Shown here: one piece after another, positions 26,693-34,744 of the stretch
Layout: each line of letters starts with the position of its first letter
Position numbering within the stretch: the stretch's first letter is position 1
Origin: Oscillospiraceae bacterium
Lineage (GTDB): Bacteria > Bacillota > Clostridia > Oscillospirales > Ruminococcaceae
Direction of reading: 5' to 3'
DNA length: 64,000 bases
Assembly (NCBI GenBank): GCA_017462785.1
Contig: JAFTQJ010000066.1
Span: forward strand, 47,111 to 111,110
Notes under the pieces: model-generated
The model's input: the letters and a program-made list of their open reading frames with translations, nothing else
The model's database searches: none
What the model was told of the DNA's origin: nothing
Translations under genes and position numbers: made by a program

Positions 26693-26877
26693 TAGCTGAC
26701 AGATCATGTTCATGCAAATCAATTTTCAAAAAACACGAAGTGACAGAGGGGACGGCACCGGTGAGGTGGGGGAAGTTCAGGCAAGCCCTGATTGAGAAAA
26801 ATTGATTGATATGGATCATATTTGAAAAATGACTGATTCGGGGGAGGACAAAATTTTGTAAACCCCTGCAAAACCAC

Positions 26878-26906
26878 TTGCAAGTTTTGTGAAAACATGT
26901 TATACT
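26878..26906 (+). promoter_or_regulatory. Promoter with palindromic spacer upstream of metal GTPase pair
   Basis: TTGCAA and TATACT are separated by 17 bp. The spacer contains the palindrome GTTTT-GTG-AAAAC (26884-26896), placed where a repressor would compete with RNA polymerase. It does not match the Bacillus Zur box. Confidence 0.65.
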
Positions 26907-26956
26907 AAAAGGTAAGGCACAAATGTGCAGAATCATATGAAAGGGTAGTGTGAATT

Positions 26957-28180
26957 ATGACAAAGATCACGATTTTCTCCGGCTTTCTCGGTGCCGGAAA
27001 GACAACACTCATCAAAAAGCTCATCGCTGAGGGCTATGTCGGCGAAAAGCTCGTGCTGATTGAAAATGAATTTGGTCAGATCGGTATTGACGGTGGATTT
27101 TTGCAGGATGCCGGCGTGGAGATCACCGAAATGAATTCCGGCTGCATCTGCTGCAGTCTGGTCGGCGATTTCGGCAAGGCACTCGAAAAGGTGCTCGCAG
27201 ACTACCAGCCCGACCGCATCCTCATTGAACCCTCCGGCGTGGGCAAGCTCAGTGATGTCATCAAGGCTGTGGAGGGCATCCATGCCCATGACGTGATACT
27301 GGACGGCTTCACCACCGTGGTGGATGCCAAGAAATGCAAGATGTACCAGAAGAATTTCGGCGAATTCTTCGACAACCAGATCACCCATGCAAGCTGCCTG
27401 ATCCTCAGCCATACACAGGGACTTTCGCAGGACAAGCTTGACGACTGCATTGCCCGTCTGCGTCAGTGCAATCCGGATGCCCCCATCGTCACCACCGACT
27501 GGGATCAGCTCACCGGTGCACAGCTCGTGGAGGCTATGACACGCAAAAACACCCTCACGGACGAGCTGGAACAGATGATGGAGGAGCAGAAGCATCACCA
27601 CCATCATGACGGCGAGTGCTGCGGTCATCATCATCACGACCATGACGAAGAATGCTGCTGCGGTCACGATCATGAGCATCACCACCACGACCATGATGAA
27701 GAATGCTGCTGCGGTCACGATCATGAGCATCACCATCACGACCATGACGAAGAATGCTGCTGCGGTCACGACCATGAGCATCATCACCATGAGCATGACG
27801 AGGAATGCTGCTGCGGTCACAATCATGAGCGTCATCACCATGAGCATGATGAAAACTGCACATGCGGCTGTCATGACCATGAGCATCACCATCATCATGC
27901 AGATGATGTATTTGCAAGCTGGGGCATTGAAACTGCACAGACCTACACCTCCGAGGAGATCGAAAAGGCACTGGCTGCCCTGTCCGATGCGGAAACCTAC
28001 GGCATGGTGCTCCGTGCAAAGGGCATTGTTGCAGGCGAGGACGGCAAGTGGATCCACTTTGACTATGTACCGGACACACCGGATGTGCGTTTCGGCTGTG
28101 CGGCAACGACCGGCAGACTGTGCGTGATCGGTGCAGGCATTCATGAGGATGCCATTGCAAAGCTGTTCCGTGCGGAATAA
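26957..28180 (+). CDS. COG0523 metal-chaperone GTPase with Cys/His repeat array
   Basis: COG0523 proteins use GTP to insert or traffic metals such as Zn or Co. The 407-residue product has Walker A 'GFLGAGKTT' (residues 9-17), 'IENEFGQIGID', the metal motif 'GCICCSL' (CxCC) and 'IEPSGVG'. Residues about 213-315 are an array of 17-residue units of the form DHDEECCCGHDHEHHHH, five or so copies, the last ones divergent. The C-terminal CobW domain follows ('YGMVLRAKGIV...WIHFDYVP'). Such an array could bind many metal ions. It is probably co-transcribed with the next gene, 12 bp away. Confidence 0.92.
   Translation: MTKITIFSGFLGAGKTTLIKKLIAEGYVGEKLVLIENEFGQIGIDGGFLQDAGVEITEMNSGCICCSLVGDFGKALEKVLADYQPDRILIEPSGVGKLSDVIKAVEGIHAHDVILDGFTTVVDAKKCKMYQKNFGEFFDNQITHASCLILSHTQGLSQDKLDDCIARLRQCNPDAPIVTTDWDQLTGAQLVEAMTRKNTLTDELEQMMEEQKHHHHHDGECCGHHHHDHDEECCCGHDHEHHHHDHDEECCCGHDHEHHHHDHDEECCCGHDHEHHHHEHDEECCCGHNHERHHHEHDENCTCGCHDHEHHHHHADDVFASWGIETAQTYTSEEIEKALAALSDAETYGMVLRAKGIVAGEDGKWIHFDYVPDTPDVRFGCAATTGRLCVIGAGIHEDAIAKLFRAE
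27593..27898 (+). repeat. 51-bp coding repeats encoding Cys/His units
   Basis: Within the GTPase gene, units of 51 bp recur with few changes (GAATGCTGCTGCGGTCAC recurs in each unit). Near-identity at third positions suggests recent duplication by slippage or recombination. Confidence 0.85.
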
Positions 28181-28192
28181 GGAGGGTTTCAC

Positions 28193-29155
28193 ATGCAGAT
28201 GAATCAGATGGAGGATGTTCCGGTATATCTCTTTGTGGGATTTCTGGAATCCGGCAAAACGAAATTCATTCAGGAAACGCTGGAGGATGCTCGTTTCAAC
28301 AACGGCGAAAAGACCCTGCTCCTGCTCTGTGAGGAGGGCGAGGAGGAATATGATCTCTCCAGATATCCGGGAAACAATGTGACGATGCATGTTATTGAGG
28401 ACAAGGAAGATTTCAACGAAGAGAACCTCCGTGCAGTACTGAAGAAAAGCGGTGCAACGAGGGTCGTGCTTGAATACAACGGCATGTGGACGATTCAGGA
28501 GATGTTTGATGCACTGCCGATGGAATGGGCAGTCTATCAGGCAATGTGCTTTGTGGACTCCAATACCTTCCTGAGCTACAATGCGAACATGCGTGGACTG
28601 GTTGTGGACAAGATCAATGTATCGGAGCTGGTCGTATTCAACCGCTTTGCAGTGGGTGAGATGGATCAGGTGGAATTCCACAAGATCGTGCGTGGCATCA
28701 GCCGCCGCACACAGATCGCCTACGAAACGACGGACGGCGAGGTAGCTTATGATGACATTGAGGATCCGCTGCCGTTCGATGTGGAGGCACCGGAGATCGA
28801 CCTGAAGGACGAGGATTTCGCACTCTGGTACCGTGACATCATGGAGGAACCGGAGAAGTACCACGGCAAGATCATGACATTCCGTGGCGTGGTGGCACTG
28901 GATCCGCAGTTCCCGAAGGGTGTATTTGCAGTGGGCAGGCATGTAATGACCTGCTGTGTGGATGACATTCAGTACTGCTGGCTGGCAGCGGAATGGAACA
29001 AGGCATCTCTGTTTGAAACCCGTCAGTGGGTAAGAGTCCGTGGCAAGATCTGCGTGCAAAAGCACAAGCTCTACCGTGGCAAGGGTCCCGTTTTGCAGGT
29101 GCAGGAGGTCATTCTGACGGATGCACCGGAGCAGGAAGTGGCGACGTTTTATTAA
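28193..29155 (+). CDS. CobW-like P-loop protein fused to a YcgQ/DUF1980-type C-terminal domain
   Basis: The 320-residue product has a P-loop 'FVGFLESGKTKFIQETL' (residues 14-30). The GTPase-like domain lacks the CxCC motif. Residues about 225-310 carry 'YHGKIMTFRGVVALDPQFP', 'AVGRHVMTCCVDDIQYCW' and 'WVRVRGKI', the pattern of the C-terminal domain of YcgQ/TIGR03943 proteins, which accompany YcgR-type permeases and Zn-linked COG0523 genes. GGAGGG precedes the ATG. A joint role with the preceding GTPase in metal allocation is inferred. Confidence 0.82.
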   Translation: MQMNQMEDVPVYLFVGFLESGKTKFIQETLEDARFNNGEKTLLLLCEEGEEEYDLSRYPGNNVTMHVIEDKEDFNEENLRAVLKKSGATRVVLEYNGMWTIQEMFDALPMEWAVYQAMCFVDSNTFLSYNANMRGLVVDKINVSELVVFNRFAVGEMDQVEFHKIVRGISRRTQIAYETTDGEVAYDDIEDPLPFDVEAPEIDLKDEDFALWYRDIMEEPEKYHGKIMTFRGVVALDPQFPKGVFAVGRHVMTCCVDDIQYCWLAAEWNKASLFETRQWVRVRGKICVQKHKLYRGKGPVLQVQEVILTDAPEQEVATFY

Positions 29156-29162
29156 ATAAATC

Positions 29163-29197
29163 AAAAAGGACGGTGCAGAAATTGCATTGTCCTTTTG
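29163..29197 (+). terminator. Terminator of metal GTPase pair
   Basis: AAAGGAC-TGCA pairs with TGCA-GTCCTTT around a 5-base loop and ends in T residues. Confidence 0.75.
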
Positions 29198-29266
29198 ATT
29201 TTTATTACATCTCCTATGTACATACTTTGAAAACAGACACCATACACATTTTTTACTTGACATCCC

Positions 29267-29295
29267 TCAAAATTTATGGCATAATGGATATGTGT
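29267..29295 (+). promoter_or_regulatory. Promoter of GH9 cellulase
   Basis: TTGACA and CATAAT are separated by 17 bp, about 60 bp upstream of the cellulase start. Confidence 0.75.
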
Positions 29296-29357
29296 GCAGT
29301 TGTTTCCAGCCGGAGGTCTGCGTTCTTCCGGTAAAATATTATGAGAGGAGCATGTTT

Positions 29358-31661
29358 ATGCTGAAAAAAATCACAGGGGGTATTGTTTCTGCGGTGATGC
29401 TTGCTGCATCGCTCGGCACTGCCGGATTTGCGGATGCTGTCCAGAACCGGACGGTCGCTGCTGCGGATAACCCCAACTACGCCGAAGCCCTTCAGAAAGA
29501 TCTCTTCTTCTACGAATGCCAGCAGGCAGGCCCGCTGCCCGAATGGAACAGAGTCGAGTGGAGAGCTGATTCCACCATGATCGACGAGATTCAGGGCGGC
29601 TGGTACGATGCCGGCGACCATGTGAAATTCAACCTTCCCATGGCGTTCACCGCTTCCATGATGGCTTGGGGTCTGTACCAGTACCCCGATGGTCTGGAGA
29701 AGTGCGGCGAGCTGGACACCTATGTCAACAACCTTGAATTCGTGATGGACTACCTCGAAGCCTGCGACCTCGGCGATGAGATCGTCTTTCAGGTCGGCAA
29801 CGGCACGATGGACCATACATGGTGGGGTCCGGTCGAGCTTTATGAATACGGCATGACCGATCAGGGCAATTCCTATGAGGATGCCCGTGCGATCCTGAAA
29901 TCCTCCGACGGCTGCTCCGCTGTATTCGGCGGCATGGCGGCGGCTCTGGCTGCCGGCTACTGTGCTCTTGAGGGCAGAGTGGATGATGCCAAGCGTGAGG
30001 GCTATCTTGCCGCTGCGGAGAACATGTTCAAGCTGGCGGATGCCTCCAAGAGCGACGCTGTGTACAACGACAGCAACGCCTCCGGCTTCTACCGTTCCAG
30101 CCACTTCTATGATGAGCTGTTCTATTCCTCCAACTGGCTGTACATCGCTACCGGCGATCAGGCATATCTCGATAAGGCGACCAGCTACATTCCGAACCTT
30201 GACAAGGAACTTGGTCAGGATGTCCTGAAATTCACATGGGCACACTGCTGGGACGACACCATGCAGGGTGCAATGCTGCTGTATGCGATCAACACCAAGA
30301 ATTCCACCTATATCAACCATGTCGAAAAGCACCTCAACTACTGGCTCAATGATGTATCCGAGCTGGAGGGCGGACTTCGCTGGAACACCACATGGGGCTG
30401 TCTGCGTTATCCGCTGAACACCGGATTCCTTGCAGCGGTCGCATGCGATACCATCCTTGCGGACAAGAACACTGCTCCCTATGAGGAATTCTACAAGGAG
30501 CAGATCGACTATGTACTGGGTAACAATCCGCTGAACATGAGCTACATGGTGGGCTATGGCGAGAATTATCCGCACAACCCCCACCACAGAACCGCACATG
30601 CAAGCTGGAAGAACGACCTCGCCATCCCCGAGGAGAACCGCCACATCCTCTATGGTGCACTTGCCGGAGGCCCCAATCAGGACGGTTCCTATGAGGATGA
30701 CCGCCAGAACTACATCAACAATGAGGTTGCTGACGACTACAATGCCGGTCTGACCGCACTGCTCTGCAAGATGGTGGATGTATACGGCGGCGAAACCGAC
30801 CCGAATTTCCCTGAAAAGGAAGCACACGACGGTCCGGAAGTATTCGTGGAAACCCTCATGAAAACCTCCGCAGCCAGCGGCGTGACCCTGAGCCTGAAGT
30901 TCACCAACCACACCGCATGGCCGGCAAGAGTGGTGGACAATGTTTCCTACCGCTACTACATGGATCTGTCCGAGCTGATCGCAGCGGGCTATTCTGCAAG
31001 TGATGTCGTGATCCGTGTTGACCGTGATCAGGCGGCGATGTATTCCGGTGAGGGCGTGGCACCTGCACAGGTTTCCGCACCGATCCAGTATGACGGCAAC
31101 ATCTACTATATCGAAGTGACCTATCCGGACGGCAGAGCTGCTCTCCCGATTTCCGAGGGCAGACACCAGTGCGAGCTGATGCTGGCGATCGTATATCCGG
31201 ACTACGGCAGCGGCTGGGATGCAGCAAACGACTTCTCCAATGAAGGCATTCTGGATTCCGAGGATCCGGTCGTTACGATGAACATTCCGGTTTATGTGGA
31301 CGGAAAGCTGTACTACGGTACGGAGCCTGACGGCACGACCGCAAACGGCGATGCGGACATTACACCGGATGAAGAGGATCCGGCTGTACCCTCTGAGCCT
31401 GTACCGACCGAGCCTGAGGAAACGACCGAAAACGAAGAGCCTTCCAGTGATACAGAAAATACCTATGGAGATGTTAACTGTGACGGCAAGGTAAATATTT
31501 CGGACGTACTGGCACTGAACAAGAACCTGCTGGGCGGTGAAGTCCTGACGGACGAAGGCATTGCCAATGCGGACGTTGACCTCGACGGCAGCCCCACCTC
31601 CACGGATGCACTCAATATTCTGAAGTTTGTGATCAAGATTATTACGGTGCTGCCGGTGTAA
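29358..31661 (+). CDS. GH9 endoglucanase with CBM3c and dockerin
   Basis: Family 9 enzymes cut beta-1,4-glucan by inversion; a fused CBM3c usually makes them processive. The 767-residue product has a signal peptide (1-26). The GH9 domain (about 36-470) has 'GGWYDAGDHVKF', with Asp residues 84 and 87, 'PHNPHHRTAH', and the acid Glu456 in 'NNEVADDYNAG'. CBM3c spans about 490-645. An acidic Pro/Thr/Glu linker leads to a type I dockerin (702-767; 'DVNCDGKVNISDVLALNKNL' and 'DVDLDGSPTSTDALNILKFV'). The second of two nearby ATGs is chosen because AGGAG is seven bases upstream. It should release cellobiose at the cell surface. Confidence 0.96.
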   Translation: MLKKITGGIVSAVMLAASLGTAGFADAVQNRTVAAADNPNYAEALQKDLFFYECQQAGPLPEWNRVEWRADSTMIDEIQGGWYDAGDHVKFNLPMAFTASMMAWGLYQYPDGLEKCGELDTYVNNLEFVMDYLEACDLGDEIVFQVGNGTMDHTWWGPVELYEYGMTDQGNSYEDARAILKSSDGCSAVFGGMAAALAAGYCALEGRVDDAKREGYLAAAENMFKLADASKSDAVYNDSNASGFYRSSHFYDELFYSSNWLYIATGDQAYLDKATSYIPNLDKELGQDVLKFTWAHCWDDTMQGAMLLYAINTKNSTYINHVEKHLNYWLNDVSELEGGLRWNTTWGCLRYPLNTGFLAAVACDTILADKNTAPYEEFYKEQIDYVLGNNPLNMSYMVGYGENYPHNPHHRTAHASWKNDLAIPEENRHILYGALAGGPNQDGSYEDDRQNYINNEVADDYNAGLTALLCKMVDVYGGETDPNFPEKEAHDGPEVFVETLMKTSAASGVTLSLKFTNHTAWPARVVDNVSYRYYMDLSELIAAGYSASDVVIRVDRDQAAMYSGEGVAPAQVSAPIQYDGNIYYIEVTYPDGRAALPISEGRHQCELMLAIVYPDYGSGWDAANDFSNEGILDSEDPVVTMNIPVYVDGKLYYGTEPDGTTANGDADITPDEEDPAVPSEPVPTEPEETTENEEPSSDTENTYGDVNCDGKVNISDVLALNKNLLGGEVLTDEGIANADVDLDGSPTSTDALNILKFVIKIITVLPV

Positions 31662-31701
31662 AAGGTATCCTGCAAAAATCCGCACGAATCTAAATAGAAA
31701 C

Positions 31702-31729
31702 AAAAAAGCCCCGAATATCGGGGCTTTTC
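31702..31729. terminator. Bidirectional terminator
   Basis: AAAAGCCCCGA and TCGGGGCTTTT form an 11-bp stem between the cellulase and the convergent rqcP gene. Confidence 0.85.
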
Positions 31730-31730
31730 T

Positions 31731-31976
31731 TTATTCGCTCACAACACGGTACATTTCCGCTGCATCCGCCTTGGTTGCATGCTCTGCTACGACGAGGACG
31801 CAGACCTTGACGGGCTTTGCCCCCATCTGGATCTCAATGATGTCGTTGACCTTGACATCATAGGAAGCACGGGCAACCTTGCCGTTGACAATGACCTTTC
31901 CTGCATCACAGGCTTCATTGGCAATGGTGCGGCGTTTGATGAGTCGGGAGTTTTTCAGATATTTGTCAAGCCGCAT
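31731..31976 (-). CDS. rqcP: S4-domain protein RqcP
   Basis: RqcP (YabO) works with RqcH in C-terminal alanine tailing on stalled 50S subunits during ribosome quality control. The 81-residue product is a single S4 domain: 'MRLDKYLKNSRLIKRRTIANEACDAGKVIVNGKVA'. It lies 5 bp after hup and follows mazG, the conserved mazG-hbs-rqcP order of Firmicutes. Confidence 0.92.
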   Translation of the reverse strand: MRLDKYLKNSRLIKRRTIANEACDAGKVIVNGKVARASYDVKVNDIIEIQMGAKPVKVCVLVVAEHATKADAAEMYRVVSE

Positions 31977-31981
31977 CGGGA

Positions 31982-32263
31982 TCAGTCCTTCGGATTGACA
32001 GCATCCTTCAGACCTCTGCCAGCCTTGAATGCCGGAGCCTTGCCGGACGGGAGCTGGATCGGTTCCTTGGTACGGGGATTGAGGCAGACCTTCTCACGGC
32101 GTTCACGCACATCGAATGTGCCGAAGCCTGTCAGAACCACCTTTTCACCTGTTGCCAGTGTGTCACGGATGGTGTCAAAAATGAAATTCACAGTTTCCTC
32201 TGCTTCCTTCTTGGTGCAGCCTGTGTGCTTTGCGTACTTGTTGATGAGTTCGGACTTGGTCAT
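31982..32263 (-). CDS. hup: HU-type DNA-binding protein
   Basis: HU bends and compacts DNA. The 93-residue product begins MTKSELINKYAKHTGCTKKEAEE and has the DNA-arm pattern 'GFGTFDVRERREKVCLNPRTKEPIQLPSGKAPAFKAGR'. A Cys in the arm is slightly unusual. Its start overlaps the mazG stop (ATGA), with AGGAGG upstream. Confidence 0.95.
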   Translation of the reverse strand: MTKSELINKYAKHTGCTKKEAEETVNFIFDTIRDTLATGEKVVLTGFGTFDVRERREKVCLNPRTKEPIQLPSGKAPAFKAGRGLKDAVNPKD

Positions 32264-33108
32264 GATAATTCCTCCTGTGTATTCTTTTGTTCATTTTTTT
32301 GTATCGCCTGACGGTCCTGCTGCTTGGCATCCGCCCAGTAGACATCCAGCTCCTCGATCGGCAGATCGGGCATGTTCTTCCCGTCCGCAGTCACGAGCTG
32401 TTCCGTGCCGGCAAAACGTTCTATAAATTTGTTTGTCGCCTTGGTCAGTGCTTCCTCTGCATCGATCCCCAGATGACGGGCTGTATTCACGCAGGAGAAC
32501 AGCAGGTCGCCCAGCTCTTCTTCCATACGTTCTCTGCTGCCCTCGGTCATTGCCTCCTGCAATTCTGCACGTTCGGCACGCACACAGTCAAAAGCGGATG
32601 CCGCATCACGGAAATCCATTCCGGCTCTTGCGGCACGTTTGCCGATCTTCTGTGCCCTTGTCAGTGCAGGCAGGGACTTGGCAACGCTGCGGAGCGTATC
32701 CGCATAGGTTTCCTGCCCTTTTGTCTCTTTCTTGATGGCATCCCAGTTTTTCAGGACAGCTGCCGTGTCCTCCGCTGTAACATCACCGAATACATGGGGA
32801 TGGCGGATAATGAGCTTCTTGCAGATCTCGTCGCAGACTGCGGCGAAATCAAACTGGTTTTCCTCCTGTGCCAGACGGCAGTGGAACACGACCTGCAAAA
32901 GCACATCGCCCAGCTCTTCCCGCATCAGCGGCATATCCAGCAGGTCGATCGCCTCCACAGCCTCATATGCCTCCTCCAGAAAGTCATTCCGGATCGAGGT
33001 ATGGGTCTGCTCCTTATCCCAAGGGCATCCTTCCGGACTCCTCAGAAGTCTGACGATCTCCTGTAAATCTGCAATGTCATACTGCGGTTTCTGTTCAAAT
33101 TCTACCAT
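32260..33108 (-). CDS. mazG: Nucleoside triphosphate pyrophosphohydrolase MazG
   Basis: MazG hydrolyses NTPs and dNTPs to monophosphates and pyrophosphate, clearing aberrant nucleotides. The 282-residue product has two MazG domains with the metal motifs 'EEAYEAVEAID...REELGDVLLQVVFH' and 'EELGDLLFSCVNTARH'. The N-terminal tetrapyrrole methylase domain seen in Bacillus YabN is absent. It leads the mazG-hup-rqcP unit, coupled to hup by a 4-bp overlap, and follows trpS by 21 bp. Confidence 0.93.
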   Translation of the reverse strand: MVEFEQKPQYDIADLQEIVRLLRSPEGCPWDKEQTHTSIRNDFLEEAYEAVEAIDLLDMPLMREELGDVLLQVVFHCRLAQEENQFDFAAVCDEICKKLIIRHPHVFGDVTAEDTAAVLKNWDAIKKETKGQETYADTLRSVAKSLPALTRAQKIGKRAARAGMDFRDAASAFDCVRAERAELQEAMTEGSRERMEEELGDLLFSCVNTARHLGIDAEEALTKATNKFIERFAGTEQLVTADGKNMPDLPIEELDVYWADAKQQDRQAIQKNEQKNTQEELS

Positions 33109-33129
33109 AGTATCCCCCCACGAGTGCTG

Positions 33130-34152
33130 TTATCTTGCGTCGATGAATCCGACCTTGCGGTACACCTTGCTGAGAATTCTCTGGGAATAACGCAGAGCCT
33201 CGGCATCGCAGCGTGTGTAGCATTCCTTGAGGTATGCCTTGTCTGCGATGAGCTTTGCATAATTCTCACGAACGGGAGCGAGATGGTCGGCAACTGCTTC
33301 GCCCACAGCCATCTTGAACGTACCGTAGCCCTGACCTGCGAACTCCTTGACCGCATCATCAATGGACTTGCCCGTTACAGCGGAGTAGATGGTCAGCAGG
33401 TTGTTGATGCCGTCCTTACCCTCACGGAAGCAGATCTCTGCCTCGCTGTCGGTCACTGCACGCTTGAATTTGCGGATGATGGTGTCCTTGTCATCCAGAA
33501 TGAGGATGCAGGCATTGGGGTTGTCATCGGACTTGGACATCTTCTTAGTCGGCTCCTGCAGGGACATGACCCTTGCACCGACGGGGGAGATGTACGGCTC
33601 CGGAACGGTGAACATATCGCCGTATCTGCTGTTGAAGCGGCGTGCGATGGTTCTTGCAAGCTCAAGATGCTGTGTCTGATCGGCACCCACGGGAACGAGG
33701 TCGGCATTGTATGCCAGAATATCCGCTGCCATGAGTACGGGGTAGTCAAACAGACCTGCGTTGATGTCATCCGCATGACGCTGGCTCTTTTCCTTGAACT
33801 GCGTCATTCTGGACAGCTCGCCGAACTGTGTGGAGCAGTTGAGGATCCACGACAGCTCCGCATGGGTCTTGACATGGCTCTGGATGAACAGCAGGGACTT
33901 GTCGAGGTCGATGCCGCATGCCAGCAGGAGTGCATAGGCTTCAAGGGTATTGCGTCTGAGCTTTGCCGGTTCGATCCTGACTGTGATGGCATGCAGGTCA
34001 ACCACGCAGTAGATGCAGCGGTATTCGTCCTGCAGGGGCTTCCAGTTGCGGATCGCACCGATGTAATTGCCCAGCGTAAAGGTACCCGTCGGCTGAATGC
34101 CGCTGAAGATCAGCTTTTTCTCCTGAGCCGGCTGCTGTGCCTGTTCACTCAT
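33130..34152 (-). CDS. trpS: Tryptophanyl-tRNA synthetase
   Basis: This class I synthetase charges tRNA-Trp. The 340-residue product has the HIGH-type 'GIQPTGTFTLGNYIGA' (residues 18-33), the Trp-pocket stretch 'YPVLMAADILAYNADLVPVGADQTQHLELAR' and 'KKMSKSD' (the KMSKS loop). Length is normal. Its start overlaps the stop of an upstream unknown gene (ATGA). No T-box leader is seen, as expected for an internal operon gene. Confidence 0.97.
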   Translation of the reverse strand: MSEQAQQPAQEKKLIFSGIQPTGTFTLGNYIGAIRNWKPLQDEYRCIYCVVDLHAITVRIEPAKLRRNTLEAYALLLACGIDLDKSLLFIQSHVKTHAELSWILNCSTQFGELSRMTQFKEKSQRHADDINAGLFDYPVLMAADILAYNADLVPVGADQTQHLELARTIARRFNSRYGDMFTVPEPYISPVGARVMSLQEPTKKMSKSDDNPNACILILDDKDTIIRKFKRAVTDSEAEICFREGKDGINNLLTIYSAVTGKSIDDAVKEFAGQGYGTFKMAVGEAVADHLAPVRENYAKLIADKAYLKECYTRCDAEALRYSQRILSKVYRKVGFIDAR

Positions 34153-34685
34153 GCCTGACCGCCTTTCGCAGCTTCCTCCTGATCTCGCATCTGAGAAAGA
34201 CGCAGTGTTGTCATTACCTGCTGATACAGATAGTGAATCACACGCTTCTCACGTTCGAGAGTCGGAAGGTTGCGGGGGTCGATCTCTACCTTGAAAGTGC
34301 CACGCTTGGTCATCAGGTATACATAGTGCACACCGTTTGTGGGAAGCGGGAACTGGGATGTTCTTTTGGCGAGGGGCTTGAGCTGGTTGGCATTGACAAC
34401 CAGATTTCTTGCTGCCTGTACAGCGGACTTGTATTTGGTGGAAGCACCTGTGTACTCTGCACCATTGTTGAAATAGAGGTTTGCTGCACCGTTGATGAAG
34501 CATACCATTGTCACCATGATCACGGGGCTCATGGGCATATCCACGATCACACCGTATACCTCGTCGGACTTGAACTTCATATTGGAGAACTGTGCCGGCG
34601 GGATGTGCAGTGCACTGCTGCGGGTTGCCAGATACTTAGGAGTCACCGGATACGGATCCAGCGGAGAACGTCTTACTACTGCCAT
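34149..34685 (-). CDS. Protein of unknown function coupled to trpS
   Basis: The 178-residue product starts MAVVRRSPLDPYPVTPKYLATR. A central hydrophobic part ('VIMVTMVCFINGAANLYF') reads as a buried beta/alpha core rather than a clear membrane span. It ends with a charged helix 'REKRVIHYLYQQVMTTLRLSQMRDQEEAAKGG'. GAAAGGA lies upstream of the ATG. It overlaps trpS by 4 bp, so it is probably part of the same transcript. I do not recognise the family. Confidence 0.8.
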   Translation of the reverse strand: MAVVRRSPLDPYPVTPKYLATRSSALHIPPAQFSNMKFKSDEVYGVIVDMPMSPVIMVTMVCFINGAANLYFNNGAEYTGASTKYKSAVQAARNLVVNANQLKPLAKRTSQFPLPTNGVHYVYLMTKRGTFKVEIDPRNLPTLEREKRVIHYLYQQVMTTLRLSQMRDQEEAAKGGQA

Positions 34686-34744
34686 GATTCAAATTTCCTT
34701 TCATATTAAAATAAAGATAATGTTTTGATATATGTGTACGGCAA

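Noticed and set aside
26933-29263. 776-codon open frame antisense to both metal GTPase genes
   Set aside because: It crosses two real genes and their gap, and its hydrophobic runs are the complement of the His/Cys repeats.
29274-31703. 809-codon open frame antisense to the GH9 cellulase
   Set aside because: It is a shadow caused by codon bias; the sense strand shows a clear signal peptide, catalytic domain, CBM and dockerin.
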